From NCBI GenBank assembly GCA_910589665.1, contig CAJUTR010000013.1:5249-69248 (forward strand): a stretch of DNA of 64,000 nucleotides. The letters are read 5' to 3'. Below the pieces are notes generated by a model. It saw only the letters and a program-made list of their open reading frames with translations. It did no database searches and had not been told where the DNA came from. How positions within the stretch are numbered: the first letter of the stretch is position 1; each line of letters starts with the position of its first letter. Origin of the DNA: an uncultured Eubacterium sp. (GTDB lineage: Bacteria > Bacillota > Clostridia > Lachnospirales > Lachnospiraceae). Below, piece after piece: positions 24,557 to 33,316 of this stretch. A program made the position numbers and the translations under genes.

Positions 24557-25375
24557 TCAAAACTGTATCATTTTCTCCATCGGGAGACCAAACCGGTATA
24601 CGGAGCCGGACTCACCAAATAACTCTTGTTTGATCAAATTGATCGGATACTTTCCATCAAACTCCATCACCCACACAGACCCGGAATGCACCCACGACGC
24701 GTACGGAACATCTTGGAACACGGCTGCGTCATAATAATCATTTACGCTGCCCCCTTCCCAACCACCATAACCCAGTTCCGCCTCGTCCACGCTGTATGAA
24801 CGCGTACTACCGCTCGATTTCCCGTAAGCATCCTGCACGATAGGATCTCCCTTTTCTCCCTCCGCCTTCTGCCAGTACTCGACATAGTAAATTTTATGGT
24901 ATTCCTCATCCAGATAAACCGTCATACTCTTTTTCGCTCGCTCAAAGACAAGCTTCCAACAGCTGATCCCTTTCATTCCACTGGCATCACCAGATGCGTA
25001 GATCGTATAGCGCTCGCAGCGGGTAAGGTTTTTGGCCCTCGGTTTGTACTGCTCCTGCAATAAACCCAGTTTAAATAACTCTTTCATTTCCTTCCTGACA
25101 ATCTTCGCAAACTGGCTCTTATCCATCGTAAGTTCCAGCTCGTCCGTGCGCACGGCAGATAGCATCGCATTCTCGTTCCATACTTTGGCGATCGCATACA
25201 ATTTTCCCATAAAACAATCATACGATGTTTCATACGTACTCATATTTATGTCCGTAAATTCCGCCTGATCGAGCGTCTGGTCGTCATACAGCCGGCTGTA
25301 ATACTCCGGAAACCACATCGCCGCGGCAAACAGAACGATTACGCCGGCCACGCCGAATGCCGTATACCATTTCAT
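24557..25375 (-). CDS. Membrane-anchored protein of a two-component operon
   Basis: Unrecognised 272-aa protein with one N-terminal transmembrane helix (TAFGVAGVIVLFAAAMWFP) and a large extracytoplasmic part that has no family motif I can name. Features are a Tyr-rich segment, a helix with MDKSQFAKIVRKEMKELFKLGLL, and a C-terminal WVMEFDGKYPINLIKQELFG. It starts 6 bp after the sensor kinase stop and is surely co-transcribed with it. It may sense envelope state for, or be controlled by, the kinase (inference). Confidence 0.7.
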   Translation of the reverse strand: MKWYTAFGVAGVIVLFAAAMWFPEYYSRLYDDQTLDQAEFTDINMSTYETSYDCFMGKLYAIAKVWNENAMLSAVRTDELELTMDKSQFAKIVRKEMKELFKLGLLQEQYKPRAKNLTRCERYTIYASGDASGMKGISCWKLVFERAKKSMTVYLDEEYHKIYYVEYWQKAEGEKGDPIVQDAYGKSSGSTRSYSVDEAELGYGGWEGGSVNDYYDAAVFQDVPYASWVHSGSVWVMEFDGKYPINLIKQELFGESGSVYRFGLPMEKMIQF

Positions 25376-25381
25376 CTGCCA

Positions 25382-26803
25382 TCACCTTCCCCTTTCTGTT
25401 TCCTGCCATGCCGGAAATAAAATATAAATACTCGTCCCCTCGCCCTCTGTGCTCTCGATCCGCCACTCTGCCCGATGGATGGAGATGATCTTCTGGCAAA
25501 GCGCCATACCGATCCCGGCGCCGCCTTCCTTTCTCGCACGCGACTTATCGATCATATAAAACGGCTCCGTTATTTTTTGTATCTCCGCCTCCGGCATCCC
25601 GCAGCCGTTATCCCGCAGAACAAACTGGTAACCATCCTCCTGCGTTTTCCCTGACAGAAAGACCTCCCCTCCATTTCCGCACGCTTTCCTCGCATTATCA
25701 ATAAGATTGGAAAATAGAGACAATAAAAGATCCATATCTCCCGTGATCACACCCGGTTCCACCTCATCTGACATCGTGATATCTTTTTGCTCCAGAACAG
25801 CTTCCGTCATCGCCTTGATCTGTCTGATAAGCTGGCTAACTTCGATCGGCACGAATACGGTTTCCTGTTGATCGACATAAGACATCTCTAACATTTTCAA
25901 CGACAGACGCTCTAACCGCCGTCCCTGATGGACGATATAATTTGCGCAGCGGCTCCTCTCCTCTTCATTCAGCGTTCTTGCCCTCAAAATATCCGCATAT
26001 CCGATAATAGAAGTCAGCGGCGTTTTCAACTCATGGGAAAATGCCGACGTAAATTCCTCCTGCCTCCTCGCCTCTTCCTCTAACCGTCCGATACTCTCCT
26101 CCAACTGATCCGCCATTCGGTTGAAATCCCGGCTGAGCATGGTCACCTCATCATTCCCTCTTTCCCTGACCCGTTTTTTATAATTTCCCTCCGCAAAAAG
26201 TCTCGCCGCCTGTGACAATTTACGGATCGGCCGCGCAAAGTGCAGGGAAAACAGCAGGATCACAACAGCAAAAATGGCTGAAATGACGGCGAGTAATACC
26301 CGGTACCGCTCATACAGCCGATCCCTGTCCCGATAAACATAGTCGATATTCCGGTGGATTTCCAAAATATAATTGCCCGCTGAGCTATTGATCTCACAAA
26401 GAGATTCCAGATAATGATGGCCGTTCCAGACCGTGATCTGCCAAATGCCGCCATGTCCTTCCCGGTCCTTGCCGATCAACACGCTTTCATATGAATCGTC
26501 CTGATAGATCACTTTATGATCCTCATTATAAATGACAATGCCTTCCTGACCTCCGTACAAATTCTGCTGTATCGAGCGGACGATCCCCGCTGCCGCCTGA
26601 TCCACCGCCTGATAATCTTTTGGCAGTCCCTGCAGGGACGCCAGCATCGCGTACTGGAAAATCTTCATCTCTTCTATATTCTGTCCCGTTTCCCGGTTCA
26701 TCGTCATTTCAAACGCTGTAAATACTAACATATTCCCGAGAACCATAAACGATACGATCAGCACACACATCGTCGTAATAAATTGTTTGGCAAATATCCT
26801 CAT
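25382..26803 (-). CDS. Sensor histidine kinase
   Basis: Membrane kinase of 473 aa: transmembrane segment about 8-30, extracytoplasmic sensor region to about 165, second transmembrane segment (LAVISAIFAVVILLFSLHF), HAMP linker (RPIRKLSQAARLFAEGNYKKRV), H box EEFTSAFSHELKTPLTSIIGYADIL, N box LFSNLIDNARKAC and G boxes LRDNGCGMPEAE and GGAGIGMALCQKI. It pairs with the OmpR-type regulator 13 bp upstream. The signal is unknown; the neighbouring VanY-like peptidase suggests cell-wall status (inference). Confidence 0.92.
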   Translation of the reverse strand: MRIFAKQFITTMCVLIVSFMVLGNMLVFTAFEMTMNRETGQNIEEMKIFQYAMLASLQGLPKDYQAVDQAAAGIVRSIQQNLYGGQEGIVIYNEDHKVIYQDDSYESVLIGKDREGHGGIWQITVWNGHHYLESLCEINSSAGNYILEIHRNIDYVYRDRDRLYERYRVLLAVISAIFAVVILLFSLHFARPIRKLSQAARLFAEGNYKKRVRERGNDEVTMLSRDFNRMADQLEESIGRLEEEARRQEEFTSAFSHELKTPLTSIIGYADILRARTLNEEERSRCANYIVHQGRRLERLSLKMLEMSYVDQQETVFVPIEVSQLIRQIKAMTEAVLEQKDITMSDEVEPGVITGDMDLLLSLFSNLIDNARKACGNGGEVFLSGKTQEDGYQFVLRDNGCGMPEAEIQKITEPFYMIDKSRARKEGGAGIGMALCQKIISIHRAEWRIESTEGEGTSIYILFPAWQETERGR

Positions 26804-26816
26804 ACGAACCTCAATT

Positions 26817-27470
26817 CTAGATGGAAAAGCGATAACCCACTTTGTACACCGCCTGGATCTGCCTTTCCAATCCCGCCTTTTTGCGCAGCCGCTGGACGTG
26901 TAGGTCCACAGTCCTACTGTCCCCCATATAGGAACTTTCCCATACCTGTTCGTAGATCACTTCCCGGTAGAGCGCCACACCGGGATTCCGCACAAAAAGC
27001 AGGAGCAGATCAAATTCTTTATACGTAAGGCGCAGCGGAACGCCGTTTTTTGTCACACTCCGGGACACGATATCGATATGCAGATCGAGCACATCCATAT
27101 TTGTTTCCGTCTTCCCATAACGCCGGAGAACACTCTCCACTCGCGCTAGAAGTTCCATCACGTCAAACGGCTTCGTCACATAATCATCCGCTCCTGCGCG
27201 CAGTCCCTTTACTTTGTCCTCTGTCTTCCCCTTTGCCGTCAAAAAGATCACGGGAAGCTCCATACATTTTGCATAGTCCAAAAGTTCATATCCGTCCACT
27301 TTCGGCAGCATAATATCAAGCAGGCACAAATCAAAGTGCTCTCTCTGTATCCGATCTGCCCCTTCTTCCCCGTCGTAACATACCTGGGTATGATACCCCG
27401 CATTTTTTAGACTCATTCGTATCAACTCAGCAATCGGCTCCTCATCCTCCACGATCAGTATCCGGTTCAT
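26817..27470 (-). CDS. OmpR-family response regulator
   Basis: The 217-aa protein has a receiver domain (ILIVEDEEPIAELIRM; phospho-acceptor in LCLLDIMLPKVDGYELL; Lys in TKPFDVMELLARVE) and a winged-helix DNA-binding domain with LTYKEFDLLLLFVRNPGVALYREVIYEQVWESSYMGDSRTVDLHVQRLRKKAG. It is the first gene of the regulator-kinase-membrane-protein operon and probably regulates it and possibly the VanY-like gene. Confidence 0.94.
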   Translation of the reverse strand: MNRILIVEDEEPIAELIRMSLKNAGYHTQVCYDGEEGADRIQREHFDLCLLDIMLPKVDGYELLDYAKCMELPVIFLTAKGKTEDKVKGLRAGADDYVTKPFDVMELLARVESVLRRYGKTETNMDVLDLHIDIVSRSVTKNGVPLRLTYKEFDLLLLFVRNPGVALYREVIYEQVWESSYMGDSRTVDLHVQRLRKKAGLERQIQAVYKVGYRFSI

Positions 27471-27601
27471 ATCCCTCTGTCACTCCTTCCCCGCCCAGTG
27501 TCCTCCGCCATTTTCAGGATTACCCTATCCCGGACGCTTCATCCTTTTGACAGTCTAACACCACTTTGTATCATAATTGCATACTATGCCCTTTTTCTTA
27601 T

Positions 27602-29371
27602 TTATAAAATCCCCACTTTCCTAAGGAGGAATTCCGCGTTTGTCGTCTTTGAAATCCCTTCCTTGATACAATAATCAAAAAACATTTCATCGTCACGGTA
27701 TTCCTCATAAAAACTATAATTGATGATCCCCTGTTCATCTCCGAGCCGGCAGATCTCGAGATCGTGCGTCGTGATCATACCGCACGCGTCCAGGCTGCGC
27801 AGCTTTTTGATAACCCCCTCTGCTCCCTGTAACCGGTCAGTGGAATTCGTACCGCGAAAGATCTCATCGATCAAAAACAATAAATTGTCTGTTTCCTTCG
27901 CCGCATCAATGATCCTGCGTATGCGCAGCAGTTCAGAATAAAACGTGGAAATCCCTTCCGTTGTCCGGTCCGCGATCCTCATGGAAGTCAGTATCCGCAT
28001 CTGCGGGCAGCACATCCACTCAGCACATACATAACTTCCTGCACCCGCCAGTACGACATTGATCCCGACTGTCCGCATAAACGTACTCTTGCCCGACATA
28101 TTCGATCCGGAAATCATAACGATCGCATCCTGCATTTGAAAATCATTACAAACCCTCTCCTCATTCCGGAGCAATGGATGACCGATCTTTTGTGCCTCTA
28201 TCTTTCTTTCACTTCCGGAAACGACAGGCAGGCAGACCGTACTACAGTTCCATGCCAGGCCGGCAAAACTCATGAGGCTTTCGGTCTCTCCGAGCAGCGT
28301 AAACCACTGCTGAACCTGTTCCCCGTATTCATATTTCCATTGCTGAAAATCAAATGCGTTTTTAAAACTCCACAAAAACAGTCCATCCAGTACAAATCTT
28401 GAAACTGGATGAACCGTATATCTCATATGCGACGAAATGCGTGACAACCGCCTGATCCCCTCAGATGCCTCCGACAGCCGCGACTGGATCATGCACAACC
28501 GCTCCGAATGAAACACCCGGCTTTCCCATTGATGGATGATCTCTGCATACGGAGCAATTTTCCTCGCACTCGTCCTCGTATAAGCCAAATACTTCTTTAT
28601 GTGATAATCTCCGAGCATTCCAAGCGCAAGTTGCAAAAGGAGCAGCATACACAAAAAAGAAAATGCGGCATTGCTTTTCGTATAACAAAAAAGTGCGATC
28701 GAGACGCCGGTCACAGTGCGAAGCAGGTTCACGATATGATCTGCGTACCAGAACGGTAAAAATCTGCTTGGATTGTTTAATTCCGCTACAAGCTCCGGAA
28801 AACGACGGTCCAACCCGATTTGGGAAAAATAGTACTCTAGGCGGGCCGCCCATTCGTAATCAGACTGGAGCTCTTCCACCGCCTCCTGCCGCCTCCGGAT
28901 CTCCTCGTCCGTAAAAGCCGGATGAAGCAGATCACTGGCAAACTGTTCCCTCCCGAAATAGGTATGTGTGCGGTTCAGGAACTGGAACAGCGAATGCGAT
29001 CCCACAATATCCAGATCCACGGCATACCCATGTTCATCGTCCACATACTCTTCTCCGCTATCGGAAAATCCCGTCCACTCTCCCGCCAGACGCTTTTCAT
29101 CCATTTTCGCGATCTCACACAATCCTGCCCTTTCCTTCATCTGCCGGAGGATATCCTCATGCCACAAACTGGCAGCCGCAAACAGTATAAAACTGATGCC
29201 TGCTGCCAGCCCGCTTAAGACGGAATGGGAAACGAACCAAAACAGGAAGATCAAAGATACACAGGCAAAAAACAGTACCAGTTTCAGTACTCCCATGATA
29301 TTTGATTTCCGGTTCCACTCCTCGTATTCCATTTCGTATCGCTCAATCAACTCTCTATATTTTTGTTCCAT
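27602..29371 (-). CDS. Membrane-anchored MutS-like ATPase
   Basis: The C-terminal third of this 589-aa protein is a MutS domain V ATPase with Walker A ISGSNMSGKSTFMRTVGINVVLA near residue 418, a signature ADRTTEGISTFYSELLRI, Walker B LLFLIDEIFRGTNSTDR and TTHDLEICRL. The mismatch-binding domain I (Phe-x-Glu) is missing. In its place are hydrophobic segments near residues 27-65 (VLFFACVSLIFLFWFVSHSVLSGLAAGISFILFAA) and about 235 (FLCMLLLLQLALGML). This is the membrane MutS-like group of Firmicutes and Bacteroidetes, of unknown function and unlikely to act in mismatch repair. Its start overlaps the upstream kinase by 25 bp, so the two are translationally coupled. Confidence 0.85.
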   Translation of the reverse strand: MEQKYRELIERYEMEYEEWNRKSNIMGVLKLVLFFACVSLIFLFWFVSHSVLSGLAAGISFILFAAASLWHEDILRQMKERAGLCEIAKMDEKRLAGEWTGFSDSGEEYVDDEHGYAVDLDIVGSHSLFQFLNRTHTYFGREQFASDLLHPAFTDEEIRRRQEAVEELQSDYEWAARLEYYFSQIGLDRRFPELVAELNNPSRFLPFWYADHIVNLLRTVTGVSIALFCYTKSNAAFSFLCMLLLLQLALGMLGDYHIKKYLAYTRTSARKIAPYAEIIHQWESRVFHSERLCMIQSRLSEASEGIRRLSRISSHMRYTVHPVSRFVLDGLFLWSFKNAFDFQQWKYEYGEQVQQWFTLLGETESLMSFAGLAWNCSTVCLPVVSGSERKIEAQKIGHPLLRNEERVCNDFQMQDAIVMISGSNMSGKSTFMRTVGINVVLAGAGSYVCAEWMCCPQMRILTSMRIADRTTEGISTFYSELLRIRRIIDAAKETDNLLFLIDEIFRGTNSTDRLQGAEGVIKKLRSLDACGMITTHDLEICRLGDEQGIINYSFYEEYRDDEMFFDYCIKEGISKTTNAEFLLRKVGIL

Positions 29372-32043
29372 TTACTCTCCCATTCACTTAATATTGCTTC
29401 ACAGCTATCGACATCCACCTCGTTGACCGCTTCCTTCAGCCGGTCAAACAGTTCCTTCTGCCAGCCGTCATACCCGTATCCTCCCATTTCCTCTATGACA
29501 TCTTCCATCAGATCCATATCTAGATCTTCTGCGGCCGCTTTCATATCCTCCAGACACTCCCGCAGCACATCGTCTGGTATGCCGGACTTCTCTTCCCCAC
29601 CCTCTTCCTCTTCACAGCAGTATGGCTGGAGTAATTCCATATATCCCTTATACTGCTCGAGCATTTCATCGGTCTTTTCATGTATCAGTTCGGCGTTTCT
29701 AGCATTTCCCGCCATCTCCAACGCCGCCGCTTTCTCCGATAATGAAATAGCGCCGATCTGTTTCGAAGCGCTCTTAAGCGCATGGACCTCAATCGTATAA
29801 CCCGTCCAGTCTTCATCCATTTCCAGTGATTTTATAAATTCTACTTTTTTTTCTATCACGCGGTAATATTCTTTCACTACCGCCCAAAAAAGCTTCTCAT
29901 TGCCGAGAATCTGAAGCGCATAAGCGACATCAAGATCTCCGATGACGATCTCCTTATTTTCTGCCGGAGGATCGGACATATTCTGTGTTCCGTGAACCCG
30001 TTCGATCTTCTCCGGCGGAAGCCATTGCTTTACTTTCGCGATAAGAAGGCGGAGTTCGATCGGTTTTGCGACAAAGTCATTCATTCCCTCACGGCAGAAC
30101 ATCTCCCGCGTACCGTCAACGGCATTTGCCGTCAGGGCAATGATCGGAACATCATCGTACTCCTTATGAAACCGCCGTATGATGTGCGTCGTCTCCACGC
30201 CGTCAACTTCCGGCATCATATGATCCATAAATACGATATCGTAATGATGGACGGAAATCTTCTCGATGGCTTCTTTTCCGCTTAAAGCCGTGTCAATCTT
30301 CATTTTCAGCGGCTCCAGGAGCCCTTCCGCCACAGTCAGGTTCACGGCATTGTCATCCACGATCAGGATTTCGGCCTCGGGCGCGATAAATTCAAAATCC
30401 TGTTCGCTCGAATCGTCGTCTAAATGCAGCTCCTGCTGATTGAAGATCATCGAAAGATTTAGTACAAATACCGGCTTCTTCACTACTAGCAGATTCGGTA
30501 TATCATACTGGATATTGCTCTTGAAATCAATGAGGAGGATGGCGGTAATATCCGGATTATTTCTTATAAACTCCTCCATTGGGAGTGTAAACATCGACTG
30601 CTCAAAAAAACAGAACAGCCGCTTATCCTTTGGCAGCGTAAACAATTCAACGCCTGAGTGCATGGCTTTGTACTCCACGCCAAGCGCCCTGACATCGTCC
30701 CCTAAATGACTGGCCACATACGGATTGGAAATGAGTCCCGCCGCCAGGATCGAATCGCTTTCTTTTACATGGATACTCGGCGTCGGGTCACAAATCTTCT
30801 GCGGAAGACGGAACGAAAACCTGCTTCCTTTTTCGTATTCGCTCTCGACCCAGATCTCACCATCCATCAGCGCAAGAAGCTGTTTGGAAATCGCCAGTCC
30901 GAGACCTGTCCCTTCGATATTCCGGTTTCGCTTACTATCCACCTGGGAAAAAGACTGAAACAGCTTGCCAAGATCCTGCTGCTTAATTCCAATCCCAGTA
31001 TCCTCAACGGAAATAAGAAGTTCAACGACCTCATCCACGAGAGGCTTCGCTTCCATCTTCAGCACGATCTGGCCAGAACTTGTAAATTTTGCCGCATTGT
31101 TGGCGAGATTTAGAATGATCTGTTTGATGCGGATGCTGTCCCCCACTAATTTATAAGGCAGCTCCGGTGAAATATCCAAGATCAGTTCTACCTCTTTTCC
31201 ATCCAGCCTTGTCATGATGATATTCGACACGTCATGAACGACCGAGATCGGTTCGTATTCATCCGGGAATATATCCATCTTTCCCGATTCTATTTTGGAG
31301 AAATCCAAAATGTCATTGATGATCGCAAGCAGGGATTTACCTGCCACTTTGATCTGGTTAATGTAGTCCCTGGCATTTGCTGGAAGATCCTCCCGCAGCG
31401 CCATCTCAGCCATCCCGATCACCGCATTCATCGGCGTCCGGATCTCATGGCTCATATTCGCCAGAAAATCCGATTTCATATTCACAGACTGGCCCAACTC
31501 CAAATTTGCCTGAAAGAGCAGATGCCGGCTATATGTAATATCCGATAGTATGTCTGCAAGCGCATAGAGAAAATCAGCAGCACTTTCGATCTTTGCACGC
31601 GTTACCACTTTGATCTTTTTTAAAGCATTGATATATTCGTCGGGATCGATCTCTAGTTCCACGGCATATTGTCTCATCTTTTCCCAGTCCGGTTCTTCAA
31701 TCAAAACCTGTCCACCGATAAAAGATCCAATCAATTCGTCGTTCACGACGATTGGCGCCGCAAAATCGATCAAGCCGGCATGACATGTATAAGCGATGGA
31801 TTTTCCCTCCCGCAATGCCATTTCCGCTCCCTGCTTATTGCATTGTTCACACCGCAGACAACCAGCCGACGAAAATTTCACATACCGCGTACAAAACTCA
31901 GAAAGAGTTGACCCCTCGATCACAGCAACTCCGTTTGCATCCGTCGTTATGGCCGCAATACCTGTCATTTTTGAAAACGCTTCCTGTATCCGCTGCAATG
32001 TCTTTGTCTCTATTAAATCCGTTAAACACAACTCGTATTCCAT
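29347..32043 (-). CDS. PocR-domain hybrid sensor histidine kinase with receiver and HPt
   Basis: Soluble 898-aa phosphorelay protein without transmembrane segments. Residues 1-175 form a PocR-type sensory domain, with a cysteine cluster CLRCEQCNKQGAEMA. Then come a HisKA dimerisation domain (DFLANMSHEIRTPMNAVIGMAEMAL), a HATPase (NLANNAAKFTSSG; GTGLGLAISKQLLALMDG), a degenerate linker domain, a receiver (ILIVDDNAVNLTVAEGLL; FMDHMMPEVDG) and an HPt domain (VHALKSASKQIGA). GGGGA 6 bp upstream favours the ATG at 32043. It lies 45 bp after the receiver protein at 32089-33141 and overlaps the MutS-like gene, so the three form an operon. Confidence 0.9.
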   Translation of the reverse strand: MEYELCLTDLIETKTLQRIQEAFSKMTGIAAITTDANGVAVIEGSTLSEFCTRYVKFSSAGCLRCEQCNKQGAEMALREGKSIAYTCHAGLIDFAAPIVVNDELIGSFIGGQVLIEEPDWEKMRQYAVELEIDPDEYINALKKIKVVTRAKIESAADFLYALADILSDITYSRHLLFQANLELGQSVNMKSDFLANMSHEIRTPMNAVIGMAEMALREDLPANARDYINQIKVAGKSLLAIINDILDFSKIESGKMDIFPDEYEPISVVHDVSNIIMTRLDGKEVELILDISPELPYKLVGDSIRIKQIILNLANNAAKFTSSGQIVLKMEAKPLVDEVVELLISVEDTGIGIKQQDLGKLFQSFSQVDSKRNRNIEGTGLGLAISKQLLALMDGEIWVESEYEKGSRFSFRLPQKICDPTPSIHVKESDSILAAGLISNPYVASHLGDDVRALGVEYKAMHSGVELFTLPKDKRLFCFFEQSMFTLPMEEFIRNNPDITAILLIDFKSNIQYDIPNLLVVKKPVFVLNLSMIFNQQELHLDDDSSEQDFEFIAPEAEILIVDDNAVNLTVAEGLLEPLKMKIDTALSGKEAIEKISVHHYDIVFMDHMMPEVDGVETTHIIRRFHKEYDDVPIIALTANAVDGTREMFCREGMNDFVAKPIELRLLIAKVKQWLPPEKIERVHGTQNMSDPPAENKEIVIGDLDVAYALQILGNEKLFWAVVKEYYRVIEKKVEFIKSLEMDEDWTGYTIEVHALKSASKQIGAISLSEKAAALEMAGNARNAELIHEKTDEMLEQYKGYMELLQPYCCEEEEGGEEKSGIPDDVLRECLEDMKAAAEDLDMDLMEDVIEEMGGYGYDGWQKELFDRLKEAVNEVDVDSCEAILSEWESKWNKNIES

Positions 32044-32088
32044 ATCAATCCCCATTCCTGCACTATCTTTGCCGCGGCCATATGTACA

Positions 32089-33141
32089 CTAATCAATATA
32101 CTGTTTGATCGTACTGATCAGCTTTTCATGATCGATCGGCTTAAGCAAGTAGCCGTCCGGCTGCAGCATCAACGCCTTTTGGATCTTTTTCCGGTCAGAG
32201 ATACCTGTGAGAAAAACAACCGGCACATCCATCGTTTTATCGTTGGCGCGGAGTTTTTTCAGAACAGCAGGGCCGTCTTCATCTGGCATTTCATAATCTA
32301 ACAGAATCAGATCCACCTGTCTCCGCTGCAGAAAACGAAGTGCCACCTGTCCGCTCGTCGCGGTTGCCAGATCATATTCCTCGTGCAGATGCTCCTTTAT
32401 CACCTTTAACATCAATGGATTGTCATCAATCACTAAAATCCGTCCTCGTCCCACCGTCCGGCGTTTGCGCTTACGCCGCGGCACCGGGGGCGTTTTCTTT
32501 GCCGTTTCTTTGTCTGGTTTTCCCGCGTCGGCGGCAGGTTTTTTCGCCGGCGGCGCCGGTGTCTTGACCGATTGTGTCACAGGGGGCACATGCGGAGCAA
32601 CTGGTACCGGCTGCGGCTGTGGCGGCATCGGCTGCATATATGGCATCTGGCCGGCAGGTACCGGCTGTATGTAAGGCATCTGCTCCGGCTGCATGACCGG
32701 TATCTGGCCTGGCTGTTCCGGCTCGGCTGGCTGTACCGGCGGTTCTTCTGGCTTATTCAGCCCCTCCTTTTCCCTCCATTCTTCCAGAAATGTGGAAAGC
32801 TTCTTCTGGATGGCATCGGTCTCGGAAAGATCCTGTATCATAAAATCAGTTATATTTGCCGCGATCCTCTCAAACTCCGCACAGTCCTCCTCTGAACCTA
32901 CAACTACGAATGGAAGTTTATGTTTGGATAGCAAATGCTTAATGGGTACGATCTTACTGTAATCCTCTTTTGTCTCGTGATAAATGCAATACACAAAAAT
33001 ATCCGGCGAAAAATACTTGATATGCCTTGCGACATCGCCATATCGGTTTGAAGTGGTCATCGTCTCGATCTGGTGCATATGCTTAAAGAACGCATCCATC
33101 ATTTCGCTATTACTACCCGTTATCAAAGCCTTATATTCCAT
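32089..33141 (-). CDS. Response regulator with proline-rich linker
   Basis: The 350-aa protein has an N-terminal domain (MEYKALITGSNSEMMDAFFKHMHQ) like a degenerate receiver without an obvious phospho-Asp. A long Pro/Gln/Ala-rich linker (about 130-225) carries repeats of QMPYxQP. A basic patch RRKRKRRTVGRG leads to a C-terminal canonical receiver with ILVIDDNPLMLKVIKEHL, phospho-acceptor in LILLDYEMPDEDG and YLLKPIDHEKL. It has no output domain. The receiver closely resembles that of the hemerythrin fusion at 22217-23563. First gene of the operon with the PocR kinase and MutS-like protein; likely the kinase's phosphorelay target. Confidence 0.82.
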   Translation of the reverse strand: MEYKALITGSNSEMMDAFFKHMHQIETMTTSNRYGDVARHIKYFSPDIFVYCIYHETKEDYSKIVPIKHLLSKHKLPFVVVGSEEDCAEFERIAANITDFMIQDLSETDAIQKKLSTFLEEWREKEGLNKPEEPPVQPAEPEQPGQIPVMQPEQMPYIQPVPAGQMPYMQPMPPQPQPVPVAPHVPPVTQSVKTPAPPAKKPAADAGKPDKETAKKTPPVPRRKRKRRTVGRGRILVIDDNPLMLKVIKEHLHEEYDLATATSGQVALRFLQRRQVDLILLDYEMPDEDGPAVLKKLRANDKTMDVPVVFLTGISDRKKIQKALMLQPDGYLLKPIDHEKLISTIKQYID

Positions 33142-33256
33142 TATTATCACTTCCCTTATCTCATTTGTTAAAATTATAACATATAAAAATGTCGTGGTCA
33201 AAAGGTATTTTGCCGCCGGATCGGACAGAAAAGCACTTCATTTTTGCCTTTACTTT

Positions 33257-33265
33257 TGCTATAAT
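33257..33265 (+). promoter_or_regulatory. Extended -10 promoter of the helicase gene
   Basis: TGCTATAAT is an extended -10 element, 51 bp before the start codon at 33317. A good -35 is not evident, as is common for extended -10 promoters. Confidence 0.6.
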
Positions 33266-33316
33266 GATTTTTGTGATACAAGATCACGGCACTGCTTCAA
33301 AGCAGATGGGGGGAAC

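Noticed and set aside
23658..27470. Vancomycin-resistance cluster
   Set aside because: A VanY-like peptidase and a two-component system are present, but no vanH, ligase or vanX homologue; the system is more likely general cell-wall maintenance.
32984..33316. N-terminal extension of the nuclease-helicase
   Set aside because: It would cross the divergent gene's start and the extended -10 promoter at 33257-33265; the start after GGGGGG at 33317 is far better.
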